A DNA stretch of 32,838 nucleotides, taken from positions 1 through 32,838 of the forward strand of contig JADFKX010000004.1 of assembly GCA_022564695.1 (NCBI GenBank). The letters run 5' to 3'. The first letter of the stretch is position 1, and each line of letters starts with the position of its first letter. The DNA comes from Chloroflexota bacterium (GTDB lineage: Bacteria; Chloroflexota; Dehalococcoidia; SM23-28-2; RBG-16-64-32). A program made the position numbers and the translations under genes. The notes under the pieces were generated by a model. It was not told the origin of the DNA. It searched no databases and was given only the letters and a program-made list of their open reading frames with translations. Positions 1 to 7,723 of the stretch are shown here, piece by piece.

Positions 1-1
1 C

Positions 2-125
2 ACGCCCGTGCCCACGCCTGCGCCCACGCCTGTACCCACGCCTGCGCCCACGCCCACGCCTGTGCTCACGCCTGCGCCCACACCGGTTCCAACTCCTGAG
101 CCCACCCCCACGCCTACGCCTGTCC
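2..125 (+). repeat. Degenerate 12-nt-period tandem repeat (cacgcctgcgcc-like) encoding TPAP/TPVP units
   Basis: Repeated acg-cct-g(c/t)g-ccc codons visible directly in sequence. Confidence 0.85.
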
Positions 126-361
126 TGCCGCCCAGCCAGGAGCTCATCGAATCAGAGCTCAGCGCTCATTTGCAAAAGCTGAGCGTGACTGGAGTGCAGG
201 ACTCCATTCTTCGGACCGTCTCCTACTTTGCAGAGCGATACCTTGTGGTCAGCACCGGATTGCTGGCTCTGGAGACTGATGGGGATGAGAATCCGGATTT
301 CGAGGTCAGGATGGCCGACGCCAGGGTGGGCGGGCCGTGGCTGGCGGCGTTTAAGTCCTAG
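2..361 (+). CDS. C-terminal part of a protein with a TPxP low-complexity linker followed by a ~75-aa domain of unknown function; 5' end outside window
   Basis: Frame is open from base 2 through the (TPxP)n repeat to TAG at 359-361; the listed GTG at 8 lies inside the repeat, so the real start is probably upstream. Confidence 0.6.
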   Translation, partial: TPVPTPAPTPVPTPAPTPTPVLTPAPTPVPTPEPTPTPTPVLPPSQELIESELSAHLQKLSVTGVQDSILRTVSYFAERYLVVSTGLLALETDGDENPDFEVRMADARVGGPWLAAFKS

Positions 362-1101
362 CTTCCGCCGGCGGCCTGACCGGAGGCCAGATCCAGCACC
401 CTCTCCGCTCGCACGATGACGCGGTGGCTGTAGTTTCCGCCGATGGGGTTGCTGTAGTCTTTCTGCCAGGTGCCGCCGCAGGTGATAAGTGTGAGCACGT
501 CCTTGGATGTGGGGTCCATAACATCGACTACGTTAGGGTCGTCGTAAGCGGTCGCCACGTTGCCGGTCACACTATATCGGAGCTGGCTGCCGTCCTCTAG
601 ATCTAGCGTTATCTGGTCGCCGATCTGAAGCTCGCGAAGGTGGTAGAAGACGCCCTCGACGGGCATGCCCCAGTAGTACCAGTCTACGTGGCCGGAGAAC
701 ACGGCGTTGCTGTTGCGACCGGGAGGAGCGCTGAAGTTGTACCACGCCACCTCATCGCCGGCGTTGGGGACCTCCGGATAGTTGTTGGCGTCCAACCCCA
801 TGGTGAGGACGGAGGCGTCCACTCCGATGCTGGGGATGCCGATGCGGGTGGGCGCCGGAGCGTCCGGTTCGCTCAGCGCCTCCGAACCAGCGGCAGGGGC
901 CGCTTCGTGTTCCTGGAGGATCTCCTCCAGACTGCCCTCGCTGGGCAGATCGACGTTATCGTCGCTCATGGTGATGAAGATACTGACCAGCCCGGCAACC
1001 AGGAGTAAGGTCGAGGCCAAGAGGACCAGGCCGGTGATAGCCAGGTTTCGGTTAATACTGCTAAACCGTTCGCGCATCGAATCAATATAGCGGCCAGCCA
1101 T
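358..1101 (-). CDS. Sortase family protein (class D/E/F-like), N-terminal TM anchor
   Basis: N-terminal hydrophobic segment; catalytic motifs FSGHVDW (His), LTLITCGG (Cys), SHRVIVRAE (Arg). Confidence 0.88.
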   Translation of the reverse strand: MAGRYIDSMRERFSSINRNLAITGLVLLASTLLLVAGLVSIFITMSDDNVDLPSEGSLEEILQEHEAAPAAGSEALSEPDAPAPTRIGIPSIGVDASVLTMGLDANNYPEVPNAGDEVAWYNFSAPPGRNSNAVFSGHVDWYYWGMPVEGVFYHLRELQIGDQITLDLEDGSQLRYSVTGNVATAYDDPNVVDVMDPTSKDVLTLITCGGTWQKDYSNPIGGNYSHRVIVRAERVLDLASGQAAGGS

Positions 1102-1290
1102 TGGGCCGGATGACCGCTCCTCTTATTATACGACTATATGGCTATACGGCTGAGGAGCGGCGGCAGCTTTCCACAATAGTAACTTTTCCATATTAGGTGG
1201 CGTTCTACCAATTGACGGGGAAATAGGGTATCATACTGGGGCAACCACCTGGACTACCGTTAGAAGGGGGCTGAGTGGGAGGGATGTCCC

Positions 1291-1872
1291 GTGAGCCCTA
1301 GTCTGGATGTTCAAGGCGAGCGCGCAATAGTCGACGCCGCTATTGCTGGCGACGAGGCCGCGCTCGCTGAGTTGTACAGTCTCTATTTCCCCCGAGTGTA
1401 CCGTTACATCCTTGCCCGTGTGGGCAATCAATACGACGCGGAGGATCTCACGGAGGAGGTGTTCCTGCGGGTTCTGGACGCCATCGGGCGGTTCCAGTGG
1501 CGGGAGGCGCCGTTTTCCGCCTGGCTGTTCCGCATCGCGCACAACGCGGTGATCAGCCAGCGTCGGAAGGAGGGGGCGCGAGGACGCTCGTCCCCGCTGA
1601 CAGAGGCGCTGCCGGTGGACTCGCAGGGGCCGGAGGAGATGGTAGAGAATCGGCTGGCCTTGAACGAGGTCATGAGGGCGGCGGACACGCTCCCAGAGGC
1701 GCAGCGTCGGGTGATCGGCTACCGATTCGCCGCCGGGCTGACGGTGGCGGAGACGGCGCGGGCGATGGGTAAGGGCGAGGGGAACGTAAAGGTAATACAG
1801 CACAAGGCGATTGCAAAGCTAAGGGAGATGCTGACCCAGAGGCCAAAAGTTCATGGGGAGAAGCGAGTTTGA
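1291..1872 (+). CDS. ECF-type RNA polymerase sigma factor
   Basis: Region 2 (AELYSLYFPRVYRYILARVGNQYDAEDLTEEVFLRV, FSAWLFRIAHN) and region 4 (LPEAQRRVIGYRFAAGLTVAETARAMGKGEGNVKVIQHKAIAKLRE). Confidence 0.92.
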   Translation: MSPSLDVQGERAIVDAAIAGDEAALAELYSLYFPRVYRYILARVGNQYDAEDLTEEVFLRVLDAIGRFQWREAPFSAWLFRIAHNAVISQRRKEGARGRSSPLTEALPVDSQGPEEMVENRLALNEVMRAADTLPEAQRRVIGYRFAAGLTVAETARAMGKGEGNVKVIQHKAIAKLREMLTQRPKVHGEKRV

Positions 1873-2680
1873 GGAGATCTTTGAGGAGTGCCTTTCGGCG
1901 TTGCTGGAGGGCCGAAGGAGCATTGAGGAGAGCCTCTCCCTATACCCCGCCTGGAGGGGCCGCCTAGAGCCTCTGCTCAGGGCCGCTGAAGAGATAGCGG
2001 CCGGCCTGAACGAAGTTCCGCCTCCGCATGTCAAGGAGCGCGGCCTCCAGCGTTTCCTGGAAGCAGCCCGCATGAGGCGTCGCCTGCAACGGATTCTGTC
2101 GGTTCATGCGGAGAGAACGCCTTGGTGGCGCTGGGCCTCGGCTGGCCTCGCTGGGATGGTCGTCATCGGTGTGCTGGCGCTGCTGAGCGTGACCCTGATG
2201 GCGGAGGGTGGCGAGAGGCTCAGCCGGGAAAGCGTTAGCGTCAGCCCTTACTTCGCTATGGAGGGGAGCGCTGCTAGCGCGGCTCCGGTGCAGACTCCTC
2301 TTGAGGTAGTGCAGGAGCGGGTGGCGGTCCTGGAGGATTCGGTTCGGGATGGAGAGTCGGTGGGGGTAGCGTTTCTGGAGGCGCTGAAGGAGGCCGACAA
2401 CGATCTAGCGGCGGACTTGGACAGCCCCGATGATATAGCGCTCATGGATCGGGTGGCGGCGGTCTCAGTAGCCAGCAGGCAGTACGAGCTGCTTCAGAAG
2501 CTGCAAGGGCAGTCCTCCGGGGAGCGGGCGCGGGCCGTAGAGGCGAGCCTGATGGCGGCGGAGAGGGTGCTGGAGAAGCTCGGGGCCACGCCATCGCCGA
2601 CGCCATCGCCCACGCCATCACCCACGCCTACTCCGTTTGCTGAGGGCACGGCTGCCCCTTCGCCGACGCAGGCCGAGTAG
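1853..2680 (+). CDS. Membrane protein paired with the ECF sigma factor; possible anti-sigma-like/DUF5667-related protein with PT-rich tail
   Basis: Overlaps the sigma CDS by 20 nt; basic cytoplasmic N-terminus, one TM (WASAGLAGMVVIGVLALLSVTLMA), helical outer domain, TPSPTPSPTP tail. Confidence 0.6.
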   Translation: MGRSEFEEIFEECLSALLEGRRSIEESLSLYPAWRGRLEPLLRAAEEIAAGLNEVPPPHVKERGLQRFLEAARMRRRLQRILSVHAERTPWWRWASAGLAGMVVIGVLALLSVTLMAEGGERLSRESVSVSPYFAMEGSAASAAPVQTPLEVVQERVAVLEDSVRDGESVGVAFLEALKEADNDLAADLDSPDDIALMDRVAAVSVASRQYELLQKLQGQSSGERARAVEASLMAAERVLEKLGATPSPTPSPTPSPTPTPFAEGTAAPSPTQAE

Positions 2681-2701
2681 ACGCCCTCTATCAGCACTCA
2701 T

Positions 2702-2731
2702 TTGACAGTGCTGGCGGGCGGCCATTAGAAT
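2702..2731 (+). promoter_or_regulatory. Candidate sigma70 promoter for the greA-like gene (TTGACA - 18 nt - TAGAAT)
   Basis: TTGACA at 2702-2707, TAGAAT at 2726-2731; ATG 13 nt downstream of the -10. Confidence 0.45.
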
Positions 2732-2743
2732 CAAAACCCCACC

Positions 2744-3532
2744 ATGCCTACGGTTTCCATTCTGGACGCAGCGACGCAGTACGTTTCGTCGCTGGCGAAA
2801 AGCACTAGCGCCTCGGCTCAGGCGGAGGTAAACCGGTTCGTACGCTGGTACGGCGCGAGCCGCCTCACCGACGAGCTTCGGGGTCACGAAATCTCGCTGT
2901 ACAGCGAGGAGCTGGGTGTGGCCACGGCGGAGGCGAAGCGGCGCGCAGACCAGGTGCGAGGATTTCTCTCCTATCTCAAGAAGGAGGAGATGACGCAGAC
3001 CAATCTGGCGCCTCACTTGCGGCTGAAGAAGAGTGCTAAGGGCTCTGCCTCCCGCTCCGTAAAGCAGCGGGTCGTTGAGGTCACGGCTGAGGGGCACGAG
3101 GCGCTGAAGAGTGAGTTGGAGGCGCTGAAGTCGCAACGGCCTCAGGTGCGGGAGGATATCCGGCTGGCGATGATGGACAAGGATTTCCGCGAGAACGCCC
3201 CTCTGGATGCGGCCAAGGATAAGCAGGCTCATCTGGAGTCGCGCATCCGGGAGATAGATGGCACGCTGAAGCATGCCGTGATAGTTAAGAAGGTGGATGG
3301 CCCCGGCTCACGAGTGCAAGTGGGGAGCACAGTAGAGATGACGAACCTGAACTCCGGCGCTTCGCTGCGCTACACGATTGTGGGGTTGAACGAAGGGAAT
3401 GCCGCCCAGGGTAAGATCACCAACGTATCCCCCATCGGCAAGGCGTTGCTGAAGCGGAGAGAGGGCGAGGAAGTGAAGGTGAATATCCCTGCCGGCGTGC
3501 TGCGGCTGCGGATCGAGAAGATCGAGGGCTAG
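2744..3532 (+). CDS. greA: GreA/GreB-family transcript cleavage factor with N-terminal recombinase-like (SAM-like/core-binding) domain
   Basis: C-terminal half has Gre coiled coil with tip DFRENAPLDAAKDKQ and Gre C-terminal domain (VQVGSTVEMTNLNSGASLRYTIVG...NVSPIGKALLKRREGEEVKVNIPAG); N-terminal ~95 aa resemble a tyrosine-recombinase core-binding domain. Confidence 0.85.
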   Translation: MPTVSILDAATQYVSSLAKSTSASAQAEVNRFVRWYGASRLTDELRGHEISLYSEELGVATAEAKRRADQVRGFLSYLKKEEMTQTNLAPHLRLKKSAKGSASRSVKQRVVEVTAEGHEALKSELEALKSQRPQVREDIRLAMMDKDFRENAPLDAAKDKQAHLESRIREIDGTLKHAVIVKKVDGPGSRVQVGSTVEMTNLNSGASLRYTIVGLNEGNAAQGKITNVSPIGKALLKRREGEEVKVNIPAGVLRLRIEKIEG

Positions 3533-3535
3533 AGG

Positions 3536-4681
3536 CTAGATCCGCCGCTCTATCGGCACGTACTCAAGGTTGTCCGGCCCTTCGTACTCAAGGAGCGGCC
3601 GGATGAGCGTATTGTCCTCCCACTGCTCCATGACCTGAGCGGCCCAGCCCGGTATTCGGCCGATGGCGAACATTGGCACGAAGACGTCCTCCGGGATTCC
3701 TAGCAGGTAGTAGACGGCGCCGGCGTAGAAGTCCACGTTGACGTTGACGCCGCGCTCAGCCAGGGGCGCCATCGCCTCGTGGATGGCGGTGAGGATGCGG
3801 AACCACTTGGGCTGTCCCAGCTTGTCGCCTAGCTCGCGGGCGCGGTCGCGCATATGGCGGGCGCGGGGGTCCTCTACGCGGTAGACGCGGTGGCCGAAGC
3901 CGTTGATCTTTTCGCCATGCTCACGCTTGCGGGCGATGAATGCCTTGGCGTTCTCAGGTTCACCGATCTCCTGGGCCAAATGCATCACGGCCTCGGCGGC
4001 GCCGCCGTGGCGGGGGCCCTTGAGGGTGCCGATGGCGGAGACGATGGCAGCGTGCAGGTCGGCCAGGGTGGAGGCGGTGACGCGGGCGGCGAAGGAGGAG
4101 GCGTTGGAGCCGTGCTCAACGTGAAGGATGAGGTCAACGTCTATGGCTCGGGCCGCTTGGGGATCCGGTCTCTGGCCGTGCAGCATGTACAGGAAGTTGG
4201 CGGCCAGCGTGAGGTTAGGGTCAGGCGCTACGGGCTCGTCGCCGCTGCGAATGCGGTGGTGGGCGGCGACGATGGCCGGCACCTGGGCGGTGAGGCGCAC
4301 AGCCTTGCGCAGGTTCGCCTCAGTCGACATATCATCGACGTCGGGGTCGAAGGCGGCGAGGGCGCTGACGGAGGTGCGCAGGACGTCCATAGGGTGGGCG
4401 GCGCTGACCTGGCGGATGACCTGGATGATGGTGTCCGGAATGGTACGGGCGTCTCTTAGTGCGGTCATGAACTGCTCTAACTGGGGGGTGGTAGGCAGGT
4501 GCCCGTACCACAGGAGGTAGGTGACCTCCTCAAAGGTGGACTGTTCGGCCAGATCGTGGATGTCGTAGCCGCGATAGACGAGCCTGCCTGCCTCGCCGTC
4601 GATTAGACTGAGGGCGGTCTTGTCAACGACGATGTTCTTGAGGCCGCGGGCGATGGGCTGGGCAGTGGTGCTTTCGGTCAC
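3536..4681 (-). CDS. gltA: Citrate synthase
   Basis: Family motifs LVYRGYDIHDLAEQSTFEEVTYLLWYGHLP, LHVEHGSNASSFAARVTAST, GPRHGGAAEAVM, GFGHRVYRVEDPRA, NVDFYAGAVYYLLGIP. Confidence 0.95.
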   Translation of the reverse strand: MTESTTAQPIARGLKNIVVDKTALSLIDGEAGRLVYRGYDIHDLAEQSTFEEVTYLLWYGHLPTTPQLEQFMTALRDARTIPDTIIQVIRQVSAAHPMDVLRTSVSALAAFDPDVDDMSTEANLRKAVRLTAQVPAIVAAHHRIRSGDEPVAPDPNLTLAANFLYMLHGQRPDPQAARAIDVDLILHVEHGSNASSFAARVTASTLADLHAAIVSAIGTLKGPRHGGAAEAVMHLAQEIGEPENAKAFIARKREHGEKINGFGHRVYRVEDPRARHMRDRARELGDKLGQPKWFRILTAIHEAMAPLAERGVNVNVDFYAGAVYYLLGIPEDVFVPMFAIGRIPGWAAQVMEQWEDNTLIRPLLEYEGPDNLEYVPIERRI

Positions 4682-5019
4682 GGGGAAACTCCTTGCAGAG
4701 GGCTGAATATAGAAACGCCCGCTGGGCCGTTGGCCAACCTGGGCGGGCCGCTATACGTGATTCCTTTTACCATTATAGCTGTTGGCTATACCTAAGCTAT
4801 TATAGGCAGGCGGTCAGCCTCGTGTAAAGAATACGATGCGAAGGCTTGTAACGATTGCGTTAAGCGTGTGGGGAATCTAAACCACATGACAATCGCGTAT
4901 CTATTTTCGGGAACACTGAGACGTGATCCCCCTCCAAGGTCGCGGGCTGGAGGCACAAACCTAGGACGGGCGATGTGGCTGAAAGCTTCCACCCGCGGCC
5001 GTCTTAGTAAGGTGACGGG

Positions 5020-6243
5020 ATGGCTGTGATGAGTGTTGGTCTGAAGACACGGCTACTATTCGCCTCCGCTGTAGCAGCTCTGATCGCCGTTGCCTGTGTG
5101 GGCGGTGGTGGCGGGGACGGCGATGGCGAAGACACGTCCGAGGTTGGTCTGACTTTCGATGACCTGGGCCTGGACGACAGGATACCTTTGTATACGGAGA
5201 GCTGGAACACGGACTGGACCAAGCGGACCATCTCCCTGTCCGAGCTGATCGCGGGGATCCAGCAGCCGGACCCGCGGGATGTGATCCAGCCCATCGACGA
5301 TCCGCAGTTTGATACGGTGGAGGAGGCCGCCCAGTGGCTGGTGGACAGGGAGCCGGTCGTCGCGTTGGAGCTAGAGGGCGAAGCGCGGGCCTATCCTCTC
5401 CGCATCCTGACCTCGCATGAAGTTGTGAACGATGTGGTGGGGGACCGCTCAGTTGTGGTGTCTTACTGCCCCTTGTGCAACAGCGCGGTCACGTTTGACC
5501 GCGAGCTGGACGGGCAGGTCCTCCGGTTCGGGGTGTCCGGTCTGCTGCGCAACAGCGACCTGGTGATGTGGGACCGCCAGACGGAGTCTCTGTGGCAGCA
5601 GATCACCGGCGAGGCGATAGTGGGTGAGCTGGCCGGCACGGAGCTGGAGTTCATACCTTCGCCGATCATGGCCTGGGAAGATTTCCGAGCCCAATTCCCT
5701 GACGGGAAGGTGCTGTCCCGCGACCAGGGCATCTTCCCGCCGGAGCTGTACGATAATCAGCCCTATGCGGGCTACGACTCGTCCACGCAGCCGTTCCTGT
5801 TCCGCGGCACCCCCGACGACCGCTACCCGGCGATGGAACGCGTGGTGGCGGTGAGGATCAGCGGAACGAACAAGGCCTACCCCTTCAGCGTGATCTCCGA
5901 GGAGCGGGCGGTGAACGATGAGTTTGCGGGCACGCCGATCCTGGTGGTCTTCGGGGCCGATGATACGGCCTCCGTGTTGGACACCGGCGACGTGAAGACG
6001 GGGCGCGGTGTGGGCGTAGGGCTGGCGTTCCAGAGGACAGTGGGCGACCGGGTGCTAACTTTCGATGCCCTGGGCGAGGACCGGTTCATGGATCGTGAGA
6101 CGGAAACCGTTTGGGACCTGTTCGGCAACGCTATGGAGGGGACTCTGGCCGGGGAGAAGCTGACGCCTGTGGTCAACACCAATGAGCTCTGGTTCGCCTG
6201 GGCGGCGTTCAACGCCGATTCCTCAGTCTACACCGGGTCCTGA
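5020..6243 (+). CDS. DUF3179 domain-containing lipoprotein with internal duplication
   Basis: Lipobox IAVAC; DUF3179-type core AYPLRILTSHEVVNDVVGDRSVVVSYCPLCNSAVTFDR...GVSGLLRNSDLVMWDRQTESLWQQITGEAIVG. Confidence 0.85.
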   Translation: MAVMSVGLKTRLLFASAVAALIAVACVGGGGGDGDGEDTSEVGLTFDDLGLDDRIPLYTESWNTDWTKRTISLSELIAGIQQPDPRDVIQPIDDPQFDTVEEAAQWLVDREPVVALELEGEARAYPLRILTSHEVVNDVVGDRSVVVSYCPLCNSAVTFDRELDGQVLRFGVSGLLRNSDLVMWDRQTESLWQQITGEAIVGELAGTELEFIPSPIMAWEDFRAQFPDGKVLSRDQGIFPPELYDNQPYAGYDSSTQPFLFRGTPDDRYPAMERVVAVRISGTNKAYPFSVISEERAVNDEFAGTPILVVFGADDTASVLDTGDVKTGRGVGVGLAFQRTVGDRVLTFDALGEDRFMDRETETVWDLFGNAMEGTLAGEKLTPVVNTNELWFAWAAFNADSSVYTGS

Positions 6244-6263
6244 AGCGTTTCGACGGTCGGCTA

Positions 6264-6890
6264 CTAGCTCGGTCGCAGGATCTTCGGCAGCATCTCCTCA
6301 GGTCCCGAAGGCACTGTGAAGTAGTCGTTGATCTCAATCTGGTCCACACCGACGGTATATCGCCAGGTGCGGATGCCAACGACGGCCACCTTGATGTCTC
6401 GGCAGAGCTTCCGCGCGAGGTCACCCTCACCAACAGGAACGTAGAGGTAGAGAGGCGCCAGCTCGGCGAAGGGGAGCCAGCGTCGTAGCGCCGCCTCCTC
6501 GCTGACCGTCTCCGCGGTCTCCACCTCGCCGATGATCTTGGCGTAGTTCTCGGGGTTCTGGACGACGACGACGTCCGGATAGGCGACGGCGTCATCAGGC
6601 ATCGCGACGCCCATTGAGCGCTGAGGGATGTTGGAGTAGGTCTTGTAATCCCGGTAGCGGTCAGTGGGGAAGCCGAAGCGGGCCTCGGCGATGTCTTTTA
6701 CGGCTCTGACGTGGGCGGCCGCTCGTGATTCGGACAGGGTGGCGATGCGCGGCTCGTAGGGCCGGGGCTGGCCGGGCGGGCGCACGCGGCCGAGAAGCAG
6801 GAACTGGGGCAGCACAGCCCTCACGCCGGCAGCGAAGCGGGCGACAGGGTCCGCTTTGGGTTCCTCCACGTCGTCAGCTTGTTGGGTCAC
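6264..6890 (-). CDS. Hypothetical protein with possible PD-(D/E)xK-like nuclease fold
   Basis: AYPDVVVVQNPENYAKIIGEVETAETVSEEAALRRWLPFAELAPLYLYVPVGE resembles the core of the restriction-endonuclease-like fold (PD...ExE). Confidence 0.55.
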   Translation of the reverse strand: MTQQADDVEEPKADPVARFAAGVRAVLPQFLLLGRVRPPGQPRPYEPRIATLSESRAAAHVRAVKDIAEARFGFPTDRYRDYKTYSNIPQRSMGVAMPDDAVAYPDVVVVQNPENYAKIIGEVETAETVSEEAALRRWLPFAELAPLYLYVPVGEGDLARKLCRDIKVAVVGIRTWRYTVGVDQIEINDYFTVPSGPEEMLPKILRPS

Positions 6891-6897
6891 GTTAGTC

Positions 6898-7368
6898 CTA
6901 CTCTACGCTGATGGTGCCGACCATCTCGAGGGGGTGGAAGTCGCAGCGGAAGATGATCTCGCCCGCCTCGTCGGGCGCTGTCCAGACCAGGGTCCCGGTG
7001 TCTTCCGCCTGGAACAGATCTGGGTCGGAGACGGTGTCATCGTCGGTGTCGTACTCTCCGTCGCCCCCATCGACACGCATATTGTGGATGGCGACGCCAT
7101 CGTTCGTGATGTTGAAGGTGACCTCTTGGCCGGGGCTGACCGTGAACTTGTTCAGCTCGAAGAAGTTGTCGCCCATGCTGATGTCGGGTGAGACCGGCCC
7201 AGCGTCGTCGGCATCGTCAGCCGACGTCTCATCCGCAGCCGGGGTCTCTCCGCTACCGCCGTCGTCATCACCGCCGCCGCCGCAGGCGGCTGCCAGCAGG
7301 GCGATGCTGATGATCAGCGAGGCCGACAACAGAAGGAGCTTGAGCCCTCTATGTGCGAGGTTAGACAT
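6898..7368 (-). CDS. Cupredoxin (plastocyanin-like) lipoprotein
   Basis: Lipobox LLAAACGGG; MGDNFFELNKFTVSPGQEVTFNITNDGVAIHNM...IIFRCDFHPLEMVGTISVE, a type-1 copper site (H, C-x2-H-x3-M). Confidence 0.9.
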   Translation of the reverse strand: MSNLAHRGLKLLLLSASLIISIALLAAACGGGGDDDGGSGETPAADETSADDADDAGPVSPDISMGDNFFELNKFTVSPGQEVTFNITNDGVAIHNMRVDGGDGEYDTDDDTVSDPDLFQAEDTGTLVWTAPDEAGEIIFRCDFHPLEMVGTISVE

Positions 7369-7479
7369 TTATCCTCCTACTAGGTGTGCTAGAGGCGCCG
7401 CTCACGCCCATATAGGAAGTATTGACCAGAAGGTCGGTCAGGCGCAAGGACGTAGGTTGGCCGAGTATGCGCGCCTTGC

Positions 7480-7507
7480 TTGACACCGGCTTCGCGCTTG
7501 TGATAAT
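7480..7507 (+). promoter_or_regulatory. Candidate extended -10 sigma70 promoter for the ctaA/cox operon (TTGACA - 16 nt - TGtGATAAT)
   Basis: TTGACA 7480-7485, GATAAT 7502-7507, TGn at 7499-7501; orientation matches the downstream operon. Confidence 0.55.
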
Positions 7508-7723
7508 TGGTACAAGACGTTGATGGCGGCGATGAGCCCTCTGGGCGGGCACCTGAACTCCCACGACTGTCGTAGAATGGGGACGCCCATGTGCCTATTG
7601 CAGTCGCTACCGGCGGTGGCTTCGTGCTGGTCAGATGACGGATGGGAGTGAACGCTGAAAGCTATTACCTCGGCGGCGTCCGGTGAACGTGGCCGTGCCG
7701 TTTGGCTGAGCTGTCTCCGCCTC

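Noticed and set aside
1-125. CRISPR-like or satellite repeat at window start
   Set aside because: Repeat is in frame and encodes a TPxP linker; no spacers.
3854-4459. 201-aa Gly/Val-rich + ORF opposite gltA
   Set aside because: Shadow ORF of citrate synthase.
4775-4800. ATAGCT/AGCTAT inverted repeat in the same intergenic region
   Set aside because: Only 6 bp in an AT-rich stretch; could be chance.
4792-4992. 66-aa minus ORF in the gltA-DUF3179 intergenic region
   Set aside because: No recognisable motif; region looks like divergent promoter sequence.
7543-7595. H-type pseudoknot in the ctaA leader formed by both GGGCG/CGCCC and GGCAC/GTGCC simultaneously
   Set aside because: Linkers of 0 and 2 nt make simultaneous formation sterically implausible; reported instead as competing stems.
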